A DNA stretch of 64,000 nucleotides from Mycobacterium sp. 3519A (GTDB lineage Bacteria; Actinomycetota; Actinomycetes; Mycobacteriales; Mycobacteriaceae), in NCBI RefSeq assembly GCF_900240945.1, contig NZ_OESG01000013.1, positions 2,503,622 to 2,567,621 on the forward strand, in the 5' to 3' direction. Both the position numbers and the translations under genes were made by a program. Positions 30,032-39,757 of the stretch are shown here, one piece after another (within the stretch, counting starts at the first letter, position 1; each line of letters opens with the position of its first letter). The notes under the pieces are model-generated. The model worked only from the letters and a program-made list of their open reading frames with translations, ran no database searches and was not told the origin of the DNA.

Positions 30032-30594
30032 GACGGCTGTCTTACTGACGCCTCGACGAGGTCCAGTACGGCGCTGAGCTTTTCGGGGTCGTCGCCGGAA
30101 GCGAGTCGCGCCACCAGCCCGTCCAGTACCAGGTCCAGGTACGTCTGCAGCACCGCGCTCGGCACGTCGTCGCGTAGGCGTCCCGCCTGTTTCTGTCTGC
30201 GCAGTCGCGCGTTGGTGGCGGCCGACAATTCGGCCGACCGCTCCGACCAGCCGCGGTTGAACGCCGGGTCGTTGCGCAACTTCCGCGCGATCTCCAACCG
30301 GGTGGCCAGCCAGTCGAACTGTTCGGGCGCGGCCAGCATGTCGCGCATCACCTGAATCAAACCCTCGCGGGACGCGACGTCGGCCATCCGCTCCGCGTCC
30401 TCGCGGGCCAACTCGAAGAAAAGCGTGTCCTTGTCGCGGAAGTGGTGGAAGATGGCGCCGCGCGACAGCCCGATCGTCTGCTCGAGCCGCCGCACGGTCG
30501 CCTTGTCGTAGCCGTATTCCGCGAAGCACCGCCTGGCGCCGTCGAGGATCTGGCGTCGACGCGCCGCCAGATGGTCATCGGTCACCCGGGGCAT
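30028..30594 (-). CDS. acnR: TetR-family repressor of aconitase
   Basis: The 188-residue regulator has an N-terminal TetR helix-turn-helix (ARRRQILDGARRCFAEYGYD, then IGLSRGAIFHHFRDKDTLFF) and a helical C-terminal ligand domain. It starts eight bases after the acn stop on the same strand, an arrangement conserved in mycobacteria and corynebacteria, where AcnR represses acn. The ATG gives MPRVTDDHL. The stop overlaps the small HTH gene by four bases. Confidence 0.9.
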   Translation of the reverse strand: MPRVTDDHLAARRRQILDGARRCFAEYGYDKATVRRLEQTIGLSRGAIFHHFRDKDTLFFELAREDAERMADVASREGLIQVMRDMLAAPEQFDWLATRLEIARKLRNDPAFNRGWSERSAELSAATNARLRRQKQAGRLRDDVPSAVLQTYLDLVLDGLVARLASGDDPEKLSAVLDLVEASVRQPS

Positions 30595-30602
30595 GGAAGT
30601 TC

Positions 30603-33422
30603 TTACGACTTCAACATGTTGCGCAGCACGTACTGCAGGATGCCGCCGTTGCGGTAGTAATCCGCCTCACCTGGCGTGTCGATGCGGACCACCGCGTCGA
30701 ACTCGACCTTCGAACCGTCTTCCTTGGTGGCGGTGACGTGCACAGTCTTCGGCGTCTTGCCCTCATTGAGCGCCTCGATGCCGGTGATGTCGAACGTCTC
30801 GGTGCCGTCCAGCTTCAGCGACGCCGCCGACTCACCCTCGGGGAACTGCAACGGTATGACGCCCATGCCGATCAGGTTCGAGCGGTGGATGCGCTCGAAC
30901 GACTCGGTGATGACCGCACGCACGCCCAGCAGGCTGGTGCCCTTGGCCGCCCAGTCGCGCGACGAACCGGACCCGTATTCCTTGCCGCCCAGCACCACCA
31001 GCGGAATGTCCTGCGCCGCATAGTTTTGCGCCGCGTCGTAGATGAACGCCTGCTCGCCGCCGTTGGTGAAGTCGCGGGTATAGCCGCCGGACACGTCGTC
31101 GAGCAGTTGGTTGCGCAACCTGATGTTGGCGAACGTGCCGCGGATCATCACCTCGTGGTTGCCGCGCCGCGAGCCGTAGGAGTTGTAGTCCTTCTTGTCA
31201 ACGCCGTGCTCGTCGAGGTACTGAGCAGCCGGTGTGCCCGGCTTGATGCTGCCCGCCGGGGAGATGTGGTCGGTGGTCACCGAATCGCCCAGCAGCGCAA
31301 GCACCCTGGCGCCGGTGATGTCGGTCACCGGCTGCGGCTCGGCGGGCATCCCGTCGAAGTACGGAGGCTTGCGCACGTACGTCGAATCCGCTGCCCACTC
31401 GAACGTGTTGCCGCTCGGGGTCGGCAGGTTGCGCCACCGCTCGTCGCCCTTGAACACGTCGGCGTAGTTCTTGACGAACATCTCGGTATTGATTGCCGAG
31501 GCGATGGTGGCGTCGATGTCCTTCTGTGACGGCCAGATGTCCTTCAGGAACACCTCGTTGCCGTCGGTGTCTTTGCCGAGCGGCTCGGATTCGAAGTCGA
31601 AATCCATGGTGCCCGCCAGCGCGTAGGCGATCACCAGCGGAGGCGACGCGAGATAGTTCATCTTCACGTCCGGGTTGATGCGGCCCTCGAAGTTGCGGTT
31701 ACCCGACAGCACCGCCGTCACCGACAGGTCCGCATCGTTGATCGCCTTGCTGATGTCCTCTGGCAGGGGGCCGGAGTTGCCGATGCAGGTTGTGCAGCCG
31801 TAGCCGACGAGGTAGAAGCCGAGCTTCTCCAGATACGGCCACAGGCCGGCCTTCTCGTAGTAGTCCGTGACGACCTGCGACCCCGGCGCCATCGTGGTCT
31901 TCACCCACGGCTTTGACGTCAGCCCCTTCTCGACTGCATTTTTAGCCAGCAGGGCGGCGCCCAGCATCACCTCGGGGTTGGAGGTGTTGGTGCACGACGT
32001 GATCGCCGCGATCACCACCGCGCCGTGATCGATGATGCAGTCGCCCCGCTCGGAGTTCTTGATCTCGACCGGCTTGCTCGGCCTGCCGTTCGAGTTGACC
32101 GCCGCGGACGGGATGACGGCGTCCTCGTCGGCGAAGGACAGCGACACGGGATCGCTGGCCGGGAAGGATTCCTCGACGGCTTCGTCGACCTTGGTGTGCT
32201 CGACGGGCAGGTTCTCCTCGACGTAATTGTGAATGTCCTTGCGGAACGCGGTCTTCGCGTCGGACAGCGCGATACGGTCCTGCGGCCGTTTCGGCCCGGC
32301 GATCGATGCCACCACGTCACCGAGATCGAGCTCGATGTACTCGGAGAACTTCGGCTCGCGCTTCGGGTCGTGCCACAGGCCCTGTTCCTTGGCGTACGCC
32401 TCCACCAACGCCAGCTGCTCGTCGCTGCGCCCGGTCATCTTCAGGTAGTCGATCGTGACCTCGTCGATCGGGAAAATCGCTGCGGTGGAGCCGAATTCGG
32501 GGCTCATGTTGCCCAGCGTGGCGCGGTTGGCCAACGGCACCTCGGCGACGCCCTCACCGTAGAACTCGACGAACTTGCCGACCACGCCGTGCTTGCGCAG
32601 CATCTCGGTGACGGTGAGTACCACGTCGGTGGCGGTGACACCGGGCCGCCGCTCGCCGGTCAGCTTGAAGCCGACGACGCGGGGGATGAGCATCGACACC
32701 GGCTGGCCGAGCATCGCGGCCTCGGCCTCGATACCGCCGACGCCCCAGCCCAGGACCCCCAGACCGTTCTCCATCGTGGTGTGGCTGTCGGTGCCGACGC
32801 AGGTGTCGGGGTAGGCGGTGATATTTCCTTGCGCGTCACCGCGTGCCATCACCACGCTGGCCAGGTATTCGATGTTGACCTGGTGCACGATGCCGGTGCC
32901 GGGAGGCACCACCTTGAAGTCGTTGAACGCGCCCTGCCCCCAGCGCAGGAACTGGTAGCGCTCACCGTTGCGCTCGTACTCGATCTCGACGTTGCGCTCG
33001 AACGCGTCGGCGCGGCCGAAGAGGTCGGCGATCACGGAGTGGTCGATCACCAGGTCCGCAGGCGCAAGCGGGTTGACCTTCTCGGGGTCGCCGCCCAACT
33101 CGCCGACGGCCTCACGCATGGTGGCCAGGTCGACGATGCATGGCACGCCGGTGAAGTCCTGCATGATCACCCGCGCGGGCGTGAACTGGATCTCGACGCT
33201 CGGGTCGGCCGACGGATCCCAATTGGCGATGGCCTCGATGTGGTCCTTGGTGATGTTGGCGCCGTCCTCGGTGCGCAGCAGATTCTCAGCGAGCACCTTG
33301 AGGCTGTAAGGAAGTTTCTCGGCACCGGGAACCGCGTCGAGGCGGTAGATCTGATAGCTCTTGTCCCCGACCTTCAATGTGTCGCGGGCCCCGAATGAAT
33401 TAACCGAATCTTTGCTGCTCAC
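30603..33422 (-). CDS. acn: Aconitate hydratase A
   Basis: The 939-residue aconitase interconverts citrate and isocitrate in the TCA cycle through a [4Fe-4S] cluster. The cluster cysteines are in SCTNTSNPE and [33 protein letters not shown] and the late motif [15 protein letters not shown] bind substrate. The N-terminal part includes FQD-type [16 protein letters not shown]. The length agrees with the actinobacterial AcnA (943 in M. tuberculosis, from memory). The GTG start ([11 protein letters not shown]) has GGGAG five bases upstream; the frame remains open for 26 more codons without support. acnR follows. Confidence 0.96.
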   Translation of the reverse strand: MSSKDSVNSFGARDTLKVGDKSYQIYRLDAVPGAEKLPYSLKVLAENLLRTEDGANITKDHIEAIANWDPSADPSVEIQFTPARVIMQDFTGVPCIVDLATMREAVGELGGDPEKVNPLAPADLVIDHSVIADLFGRADAFERNVEIEYERNGERYQFLRWGQGAFNDFKVVPPGTGIVHQVNIEYLASVVMARGDAQGNITAYPDTCVGTDSHTTMENGLGVLGWGVGGIEAEAAMLGQPVSMLIPRVVGFKLTGERRPGVTATDVVLTVTEMLRKHGVVGKFVEFYGEGVAEVPLANRATLGNMSPEFGSTAAIFPIDEVTIDYLKMTGRSDEQLALVEAYAKEQGLWHDPKREPKFSEYIELDLGDVVASIAGPKRPQDRIALSDAKTAFRKDIHNYVEENLPVEHTKVDEAVEESFPASDPVSLSFADEDAVIPSAAVNSNGRPSKPVEIKNSERGDCIIDHGAVVIAAITSCTNTSNPEVMLGAALLAKNAVEKGLTSKPWVKTTMAPGSQVVTDYYEKAGLWPYLEKLGFYLVGYGCTTCIGNSGPLPEDISKAINDADLSVTAVLSGNRNFEGRINPDVKMNYLASPPLVIAYALAGTMDFDFESEPLGKDTDGNEVFLKDIWPSQKDIDATIASAINTEMFVKNYADVFKGDERWRNLPTPSGNTFEWAADSTYVRKPPYFDGMPAEPQPVTDITGARVLALLGDSVTTDHISPAGSIKPGTPAAQYLDEHGVDKKDYNSYGSRRGNHEVMIRGTFANIRLRNQLLDDVSGGYTRDFTNGGEQAFIYDAAQNYAAQDIPLVVLGGKEYGSGSSRDWAAKGTSLLGVRAVITESFERIHRSNLIGMGVIPLQFPEGESAASLKLDGTETFDITGIEALNEGKTPKTVHVTATKEDGSKVEFDAVVRIDTPGEADYYRNGGILQYVLRNMLKS

Positions 33423-33582
33423 ATCAACTCCCGGCTCGATACCGCCGCGACGGGCTGTGTCGTCGGCGCTCACAACTCTAACAGTACGCTTGTCCTGCAA
33501 CGCACCCGAGGGGTCCTCTCAGTCTCGTCCCCGAGAGCGCGTGCTGTCACCCGCATACCCACTCATCGCGTACCGTGCCCGT

Positions 33583-34143
33583 GTGACCGGACCGCACGTG
33601 ATTCCGTTCCCGCCGACGTACATCCCGCCGCAGGTGTGCGCGACCGTGGGGAAGGACGCCTCGACGCCACCGGACGCCTGCATGGACCTCGTGCTTGCCG
33701 ACGTTCGCGATGACGGTGTGAGCGCGTCGGCGACCCAGGACAAGGCCGGACTCAGCGCCGTCGTCGCCGATGCCAAACAGAAGGGCATCGACCTCAAGAT
33801 CGTGGTGCTCGATCAGAGTCCGCCGATCGACACCCCGTTGCGCGATATCGCGACCGAGGTGGGCAAGGTATATCCGGGTTCGACCGTGTTGGTGATCAGC
33901 CCGGGGTGGGCGGGCACCTACAGCCCGACCTACGACCGGGTCACGCTCGAGGCGGGTCAGGACGTCGCGAAGACCCCGGATGCCGTGCAGTCGTCGAAGA
34001 ATTTCGTCAGCGAGTTGACGACGCCACATTTCCCATGGACGCCATTCACCATTGTCGTCGTGCTTGCGGTGATTGCTGCGGTTGTCGGCACCCGCGCGCT
34101 GCAGGTCAAAGCGAAGCGCGCCGCTACCCGCGAGCAGGCCTGA
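33583..34143 (+). CDS. Conserved membrane-anchored protein (Rv1476-like)
   Basis: The 186-residue protein has a large soluble domain and one hydrophobic segment near the C terminus (FTIVVVLAVIAAVVGTRAL) followed by a basic tail, so it is likely tail-anchored. In the soluble part, TVLVISPGWAGTYSPTYDRVTLEAGQD is the most characteristic stretch; it resembles TPM/YgcG-like domains by general layout, though I cannot confirm this. Length equals Rv1476 (186, from memory). The GTG giving VTGPHVIPFPP was chosen over upstream codons that shadow the acn promoter. ripA follows in the same direction after 233 bases. Confidence 0.75.
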   Translation: MTGPHVIPFPPTYIPPQVCATVGKDASTPPDACMDLVLADVRDDGVSASATQDKAGLSAVVADAKQKGIDLKIVVLDQSPPIDTPLRDIATEVGKVYPGSTVLVISPGWAGTYSPTYDRVTLEAGQDVAKTPDAVQSSKNFVSELTTPHFPWTPFTIVVVLAVIAAVVGTRALQVKAKRAATREQA

Positions 34144-34212
34144 ACCCGCACATTTGTGCGATTTTTCGTCCGCCGGCAAATACAAATGTCACGGCGGGAT
34201 AACGCTTAATTC

Positions 34213-34230
34213 AATTACAAACTTGTAATT
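34213..34230. promoter_or_regulatory. AT-rich palindrome upstream of ripA
   Basis: AATTACAA (34213-34220) and TTGTAATT (34223-34230) form a perfect eight-base inverted repeat around AC. It sits in an unusually AT-rich patch of the 233-base ripA leader, with TGTTAC directly downstream. ripA is reported to be under MtrA control in M. tuberculosis; whether this is the site is not shown by the sequence. Confidence 0.5.
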
Positions 34231-34301
34231 TGTTACTAAAGTTTCCTTAGCGTCAGATGTGACGTAGCGTGCATTTGGTGGCCGATGTTGCAGTTGTGAA
34301 T

Positions 34302-34317
34302 TGTGTGACTGCACACA
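34302..34317. promoter_or_regulatory. CRP-like palindrome upstream of ripA
   Basis: TGTGTG (34302-34307) and CACACA (34312-34317) flank ACTG. The 16-base palindrome differs from the CRP consensus TGTGA-N6-TCACA at one symmetric position in each half. It lies 60-75 bases upstream of the ripA ATG. Confidence 0.4.
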
Positions 34318-34376
34318 GCTGCCCGCACAAGATGTGCCGACACGTTCGCGTGTGAGCCATAGGAGACACGAGCCGA

Positions 34377-35762
34377 ATGAGACGCACCCCTCGGGTCAGC
34401 GCGGTGACGCTTGCCATCGGCATGCTGCTCACGACCCCCGGTCTCGCCGTTGCGCAACCGGGTAGTCCCGACTCCCTCGGTGCGCTCGTCGCGGCGGTCG
34501 CCAACGCCAACCAGAAGCTGCAGGAGCTCGGCGCAGCCATTCAGGCGCAACAGGAGAGCGTCAACAAGGCAATCGTCGACGTGCAGACGGCGAGGGACAA
34601 CGCCGCGGCCGCCCAGCAGGAAGTCGACGCCAGCGCGCGGCGGGTTGCCGACGCCAACACCGCGATCGCGGCGGCGCAGCAGCGCTTCGACACCTTCGCT
34701 GCCGCAACGTATGTCAACGGACCGTCGAACTCATACCTGACCGCAGCCGATCCGGCGGACATGCTCAACACGGCCGCCGCAGGCCAGACCTTGTCGGCCA
34801 GCGCACAGCAGGTGATGACGAACCTGCAGCGGGCGCGCACCGAGCAGGTGAACAAGGAGTCGGCGGCGCGACTGGCCAAGCAGAACGCGGACAAGGCCGT
34901 CGCCGACGCCGAGGCCAGGCAACAGGACGCGGTGACAGCGCTGACCAATGCGCAGCAGACGTTCAAGAGTCAGCAGACGGATCTGGATCGGTTGACGGCC
35001 GAACGTGCCGCAGCCCAGGCCAAACTCGACGAGGCGCGCAACTGGTCGGCGCAGGCCGCCGGTAAACCGCCCGCCGCACCCGCCGCGGCGGCCGTCGGTG
35101 ACGCGAACGCCAACTGGGATCGCGCGCCAGGCGCCCGTGCCGGCGCAGGCAACTGGGACTCGCTGTGGGATCCGACGCTGCCTGCGATTCCGAGCGCATT
35201 CGTCAGCGGCGACCCGATCGCGATCATCAACACGATCCTCGGCTACATGTCCACCTCGGCGCAGGTGACCCAGCAGATGGGGCGCAACTTCCTGCAGTCG
35301 ATCGGCCTGCTGCCGACCCCGAGCGGCTACACCAACGGCGCGATCCCGCGGGTGTACGGCAGGCAGGCAACCGAATACGTGATCAACCGCGGCCTCGCGG
35401 TGCGCGGCACGCCGTACTCGTGGGGTGGCGGCAACGCCGCGGGAGCCAGCCGCGGTATCGACTCCGGCGCCAACACAGTCGGTTTCGACTGTTCCGGGTT
35501 GATGCTCTACATGTTCGCCGGTGTCGGCATCAAGCTCGACCACTACTCGGGCTCCCAATACAACGCGGGCCGTAAGGTGCCGTCCTCGCAGATGCGCCGG
35601 GGCGACATGATTTTCTACGGCCCCAACGCCAGCCAGCACGTCGCGATGTACCTGGGCGACGGCCAGATGCTCGAGGCTCCGTACACGGGGTCCGTGGTGA
35701 AGGTCTCGCCCGTGCGCACCAGCGGTATGACGCCATACGTGACCCGAATGATCGAATGGTGA
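34377..35762 (+). CDS. ripA: Peptidoglycan endopeptidase RipA
   Basis: The 461-residue exported enzyme cleaves D-glutamyl-meso-DAP bonds and is needed for daughter-cell separation. An N-terminal signal peptide (MRRTPRVSAVTLAIGMLLTT, cut near AVAQP) is followed by a coiled coil at about residues 35-225, rich in alanine and glutamine, that blocks the active site in the M. tuberculosis enzyme. The NlpC/P60 domain fills the last 120 residues, with catalytic C372 (GFDCSGL), H421 (SQHVAMY) and E433 (MLEAP), matching C383/H432/E444 there. It ends with the start of ripB overlapping its stop by seven bases. Confidence 0.96.
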   Translation: MRRTPRVSAVTLAIGMLLTTPGLAVAQPGSPDSLGALVAAVANANQKLQELGAAIQAQQESVNKAIVDVQTARDNAAAAQQEVDASARRVADANTAIAAAQQRFDTFAAATYVNGPSNSYLTAADPADMLNTAAAGQTLSASAQQVMTNLQRARTEQVNKESAARLAKQNADKAVADAEARQQDAVTALTNAQQTFKSQQTDLDRLTAERAAAQAKLDEARNWSAQAAGKPPAAPAAAAVGDANANWDRAPGARAGAGNWDSLWDPTLPAIPSAFVSGDPIAIINTILGYMSTSAQVTQQMGRNFLQSIGLLPTPSGYTNGAIPRVYGRQATEYVINRGLAVRGTPYSWGGGNAAGASRGIDSGANTVGFDCSGLMLYMFAGVGIKLDHYSGSQYNAGRKVPSSQMRRGDMIFYGPNASQHVAMYLGDGQMLEAPYTGSVVKVSPVRTSGMTPYVTRMIEW

Positions 35763-36454
35763 TTCTCCTGCGCCGCTTAACAATTGGACTATTGGTTTCC
35801 GTCGCGCTGCTGCTCGGCCTTGCGATACCCGCAGTGGCGGCCCCAGACGACGGGCAATGGGACCCGACCCTGCCGAAGATCATCAGCTCGGGTGCGCCCG
35901 GCGATCCGGTGGCGGCGGCGAACGCCGCATTCTCGGTGAGCCAGTTGGCCATTCAGACCACGCAGAACCTCGGCCAGCAGTTCCTGGCCAGCATCGGCCT
36001 CGGCGGAAGCCCCGCCACCGCGGCCATGCCTTCCGGTGGACGCGTGCGCGGCCCGCAGGCGATCGAGTACGTGATTCGCCGCGCCGGTTCGCAGATCGGT
36101 GTGCCCTACTCGTGGGGCGGCGGATCGTTGACCGGCCCCAGCGAAGGCGTGGACCAGGACGCGGGCAAGGTCGGCTACGACTGTTCGGGGCTGACCCGGT
36201 TCGCCTTCGCGGGTGTCGGCGTGCAGATCCCGAAGTATTCGGGCGACCAGTACAACACCGGCCGCCCCATCCAGCCGTCCCAGGCCAAGCGCGGCGACCT
36301 GATCTTCTACGGGCCGGGCGGCAGCCAGCACGTCGCGATCTTCCTGGGCGGCGGCAAGATGCTCGAAGCGTCCAGTGCGGCAGGCCACGTCACGATCAGC
36401 CCGGTACGCACCGCGGGTATGTCGCCCCATCTGTCCCGCATGATCGATTCCTGA
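35756..36454 (+). CDS. ripB: Peptidoglycan endopeptidase RipB
   Basis: The 232-residue exported NlpC/P60 enzyme lacks the coiled coil of RipA. A signal peptide (MVILLRRLTIGLLVSVALLL, cut near AVAAP) is followed by a short linker similar to the RipA linker (WDPTLPKIISSG). The catalytic domain has YDCSGLTRF, SQHVAIF and KMLEAS as the Cys/His/Glu set. Its ATG overlaps the ripA stop; a GTG at the next codon is an equal alternative. It matches Rv1478. Confidence 0.95.
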   Translation: MVILLRRLTIGLLVSVALLLGLAIPAVAAPDDGQWDPTLPKIISSGAPGDPVAAANAAFSVSQLAIQTTQNLGQQFLASIGLGGSPATAAMPSGGRVRGPQAIEYVIRRAGSQIGVPYSWGGGSLTGPSEGVDQDAGKVGYDCSGLTRFAFAGVGVQIPKYSGDQYNTGRPIQPSQAKRGDLIFYGPGGSQHVAIFLGGGKMLEASSAAGHVTISPVRTAGMSPHLSRMIDS

Positions 36455-36477
36455 GCGTGGCCTGAGTTAAACCTGAG
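36450..36477. promoter_or_regulatory. Three CCTGAG repeats with 11-base phase
   Basis: CCTGAG occurs at 36450, 36461 and 36472, an exact 11-base period. The first copy covers the ripB stop codon. Direct repeats of this phase are the typical binding pattern of OmpR/PhoB-family response regulators. They lie about 150-180 bases upstream of the moxR1 ATG. Confidence 0.45.
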
Positions 36478-36628
36478 CACTCGTGATGAATGCTTCGCGG
36501 GGCGCCGACACTTCGTCGGGCAACGTCGACGGATTCCGGACTGCCTGGAATAGTTGACGACGAGCGTGTGGCCAACTCCGGCCGACGCCGCTGCGACCAG
36601 CGTCTTAATTGATGTGGAAGGACCGTTG

Positions 36629-37777
36629 ATGACGTCACCGAGTGGGCCACCGCAGGGCGCTGGGGGTTATTCCGGACAGGCGCCGACCCAGGCCTACAAC
36701 CCCGGGACCCCCGGCACGCATGCCGCGCCGCCGACCAACGGAGGCCTGCAACAAGAGGTCCACACCCTCGAGCGCGCCATCTTCGAGGTCAAGCGGATCA
36801 TCGTCGGCCAGGACCAGTTGGTCGAGCGAATGCTGGTCGGTCTGCTCGCCAAGGGGCACGTGCTGCTCGAAGGTGTGCCCGGCGTGGCGAAGACGCTGGC
36901 CGTCGAGACGTTCGCCAAGGTGGTCGGCGGCACCTTCGCCCGCATCCAGTTCACCCCGGACCTGGTGCCCACCGACATCATCGGTACCCGCATCTACCGG
37001 CAGGGCAAAGAGGAGTTCGACATCGAACTCGGTCCTGTGGTGGTCAACTTCCTGCTCGCCGACGAGATCAACCGCGCACCCGCCAAGGTGCAGTCGGCAC
37101 TGCTCGAGGTGATGGCCGAGCGCAAGATCTCGATCGGCGGCAAGACCTTCCCGCTGCCCGCCCCGTTCCTGGTGATGGCCACGCAGAACCCCATCGAGCA
37201 GGAGGGTGTCTACGCGCTGCCCGAGGCCCAGCGGGACCGCTTCCTGTTCAAGCTCAACATCGACTACCCGTCGCCTGAAGAGGAGCGCGAGATCGTCTAC
37301 CGGATGGGCGTCAAGCCGCCGGAGCCCAAGCAGATCCTCGCCCCCGGCGACCTGCTGCGCCTGCAGGACGTGGCGGCCAACACCTTCGTGCATCACGCGC
37401 TCGTCGACTACGTGGTGCGCATCGTCACCGCGACCCGCTCGCCGGAGAAGTTCGGCATGCCCGACGCCAAGGCGTGGATCGCCTACGGCGCCTCACCGCG
37501 TGCATCGCTCGGCATCATCGCGGCGGCCCGCGCGCTGGCGTTGGTGCGGGGCCGCGACTACGTGATCCCGCAGGACGTCGTCGAGGTCATTCCCGACGTG
37601 CTGCGCCACCGGCTCGTACTGACCTATGACGCGCTGGCTGACGAGATCTCGGCCGAGACCGTGATCAACCGGATCCTGCAGACCGTCGCGCTGCCTCAGG
37701 TGAATGCCATTCCGCAGCAAGGACATTCGGTGCCGCCGGTGATGCCCACCGCGGCGGCCGCCGCCGGTAATCGGTGA
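36629..37777 (+). CDS. moxR1: MoxR-family AAA+ ATPase
   Basis: The 382-residue AAA+ protein has a flexible glycine/proline-rich N terminus (about 45 residues). The ATPase core follows: Walker A LEGVPGVAKTLA, Walker B NFLLADEINRAP, sensor 1 MATQNPIEQEG and the arginine-finger region ALPEAQRDRF. MoxR proteins act as chaperones with VWA-domain partners; here the DUF58 and VWA genes follow directly. The ATG has GGAAGGA six bases upstream. The frame extends 25 codons upstream without support. The stop overlaps the next GTG. Confidence 0.93.
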   Translation: MTSPSGPPQGAGGYSGQAPTQAYNPGTPGTHAAPPTNGGLQQEVHTLERAIFEVKRIIVGQDQLVERMLVGLLAKGHVLLEGVPGVAKTLAVETFAKVVGGTFARIQFTPDLVPTDIIGTRIYRQGKEEFDIELGPVVVNFLLADEINRAPAKVQSALLEVMAERKISIGGKTFPLPAPFLVMATQNPIEQEGVYALPEAQRDRFLFKLNIDYPSPEEEREIVYRMGVKPPEPKQILAPGDLLRLQDVAANTFVHHALVDYVVRIVTATRSPEKFGMPDAKAWIAYGASPRASLGIIAAARALALVRGRDYVIPQDVVEVIPDVLRHRLVLTYDALADEISAETVINRILQTVALPQVNAIPQQGHSVPPVMPTAAAAAGNR

Positions 37778-38721
37778 CTACCTCGAGGCGAGGGGTCGAT
37801 CTTCCGTCGCTCAAGCGCGGGGAGATCCGTGATCCCGCGCTGACGGCAGCTCTGCGCAAACTGGAGCTGACCGTGCGCCGCAAACTCGACGGGGTGCTAC
37901 ACGGCGACCACCTCGGGCTGCTGCCGGGGCCGGGCTCGGAGCCGGGGGAGTCGCGGCTGTATCAGCCCGGCGACGACGTCCGGCGGATGGACTGGTCGGT
38001 GACCGCCCGCACGACGCACCCGCACGTGCGTCAGATGATCGCGGACCGTGAGCTCGAGACATGGCTGGTGGTCGACATGTCCGCCAGCCTGGACTTCGGC
38101 ACCACCGGCTGCGAGAAGCGGGATCTAGCCGTTGCGGCGGCGGCCGCGATCACGTTCCTCAACAGCGGGGGCGGCAACCGGATCGGCGCGATCATCGCCA
38201 ACGGCGACTCGGTGCGCCGGGTGCCCGCGTTGTCGGGGCGCATACACGAGCAGGAACTGCTGCGCACGATCGCCACGATGCCCAAGGCGCCGCCCGGAGT
38301 GCGTGGCGACCTGGCTGCGGCCATCGACGCGCTGCGCAGGCCCGAGCGCCGCCGCGGTATGGCGGTGATCATCAGCGACTTCCTCGGCCCGATCAACTGG
38401 ATGCGCCCGCTGCGGGCGATCGCCGGCAGGCACGAGGTGCTCGGCATCGAGGTCCTCGACCCGCGCGACGTCGAACTGCCGCCCGTCGGCGACGTCATCC
38501 TGCAGGACACCGAAACCGGGGTCACCCGCGAGTTCACCATCGACGAGCAACTGCGCGACGACTTCGAGAAGGCCGCGGCGGCGCATCGTGCCGAGGTCGC
38601 CCGCACACTGCGGCGCTGTGACGCGCCGCTGCTGTCGCTGCGCACCGACAGGGACTGGATCGCCGACGTCGTCCGGTTCGTGGCCAACCGCCGCCGCGGA
38701 GCGCTTGCCGGTCTGGGTTAA
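37774..38721 (+). CDS. DUF58-domain protein (Rv1480-like)
   Basis: The 315-residue soluble protein carries the DUF58 motif [18 protein letters not shown], followed by a VWA-like fold with [15 protein letters not shown] as its metal-binding site. It lacks membrane segments, unlike many DUF58 proteins. The start is GTG overlapping the moxR1 stop (GTGA), so it is translationally coupled to the ATPase. Its likely role is as partner or adaptor of MoxR1. Confidence 0.88.
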   Translation: MTTSRRGVDLPSLKRGEIRDPALTAALRKLELTVRRKLDGVLHGDHLGLLPGPGSEPGESRLYQPGDDVRRMDWSVTARTTHPHVRQMIADRELETWLVVDMSASLDFGTTGCEKRDLAVAAAAAITFLNSGGGNRIGAIIANGDSVRRVPALSGRIHEQELLRTIATMPKAPPGVRGDLAAAIDALRRPERRRGMAVIISDFLGPINWMRPLRAIAGRHEVLGIEVLDPRDVELPPVGDVILQDTETGVTREFTIDEQLRDDFEKAAAAHRAEVARTLRRCDAPLLSLRTDRDWIADVVRFVANRRRGALAGLG

Positions 38722-38744
38722 ACCAACGAAATGACAACTGGCGC

Positions 38745-39752
38745 ATGACATTACCGTTGCTCGGTCCGATGACGCTGTCGGGTTTCGAACACGCCTGGTT
38801 TTTCCTGTTCCTGATCGCCGTCGCCGCCATCGTCGTGTTGTACGTGCTGGTGCAGGTGGCCCGGCACCGGCGAATGCTGCGGTTTGCGAACATGGAGTTG
38901 CTGGAAAGCGTTGCGCCCAAACGGCCTTCGCGCTGGCGGCATCTGCCTGCGATCCTGTTGGTGGCCGCACTGCTGATGTTCACCGTTGCGATGGCGGGGC
39001 CGACGCACGACGTCCGGATTCCGCGCAACCGCGCGGTGGTGATGTTGGTGATCGACGTGTCGCAGTCGATGCGGGCCACCGACGTGTCCCCGAACCGGCT
39101 CGCCGCGGCGCAGGAGGCCGCCAAGCAATTCGCCGATCAACTCACGCCAGGCATCAATCTGGGGTTGATTGCGTATGCGGGCACGGCGACCGTGCTGGTG
39201 TCGCCGACAACGAACCGGGAGGCGTCGAAGGCCGCGATCGACAAGCTGCAACTGGCCGACCGCACCGCGACGGGGGAGGGCATCTTCACCGCTCTGCAGG
39301 CCATCGCCACCGTCGGCGCGGTGATCGGCGGCGGTGACGAACCGCCGCCCGCCCGCATCGTGCTGATGTCGGACGGTAAGGAGACGGTGCCGTCGAATCC
39401 GGACAACCCCAAGGGCGCCTACACCGCCGCGCGCACCGCCAAGGACCAGGGGGTGCCGATCTCGACGGTGTCGTTCGGCACGCCGTACGGCTACGTCGAG
39501 ATCAACGATCAGCGCCAGCCGGTGCCGGTCGACGACGAGATGCTCAAGAAGATCGCCGAACTGTCCGGTGGCGAGGCCTACACCGCGTCGAGCCTGGAGC
39601 AACTCAAGGAGGTCTTCACCAACCTGCAGGAGCAGATCGGCTACGAAACCCGCAAGGGTGACGCGAGCGCGGGCTGGCTGCGGCTGGGCGCGCTGGTGCT
39701 GGCGCTGTCGGCGCTGGCGGCCATGCTGATCAACCGCCGACTACCCAACTGA
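38745..39752 (+). CDS. VWA-domain membrane protein, copy 1 (Rv1481-like)
   Basis: The 335-residue protein has two hydrophobic segments at about 16-38 and 66-84, a VWA domain with the metal site DVSQS (D104, S106, S108) and LMSDGKE, and a C-terminal hydrophobic segment ([18 protein letters not shown]). This is the batA/BatB-type layout of MoxR-linked proteins. The ATG gives [15 protein letters not shown] near-identical copy follows five bases after its stop. Confidence 0.9.
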   Translation: MTLPLLGPMTLSGFEHAWFFLFLIAVAAIVVLYVLVQVARHRRMLRFANMELLESVAPKRPSRWRHLPAILLVAALLMFTVAMAGPTHDVRIPRNRAVVMLVIDVSQSMRATDVSPNRLAAAQEAAKQFADQLTPGINLGLIAYAGTATVLVSPTTNREASKAAIDKLQLADRTATGEGIFTALQAIATVGAVIGGGDEPPPARIVLMSDGKETVPSNPDNPKGAYTAARTAKDQGVPISTVSFGTPYGYVEINDQRQPVPVDDEMLKKIAELSGGEAYTASSLEQLKEVFTNLQEQIGYETRKGDASAGWLRLGALVLALSALAAMLINRRLPN

Positions 39753-39757
39753 GGCCC

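Noticed and set aside
32025..33398. A 457-codon plus-strand open frame over acn.
   Set aside because: Low-complexity shadow of acn; no motif and no promoter or ribosome-binding site.
36554..36628. A 25-residue N-terminal extension of MoxR1.
   Set aside because: The ATG at 36629 has a good ribosome-binding site at the right distance, and the extension is not conserved in pattern.
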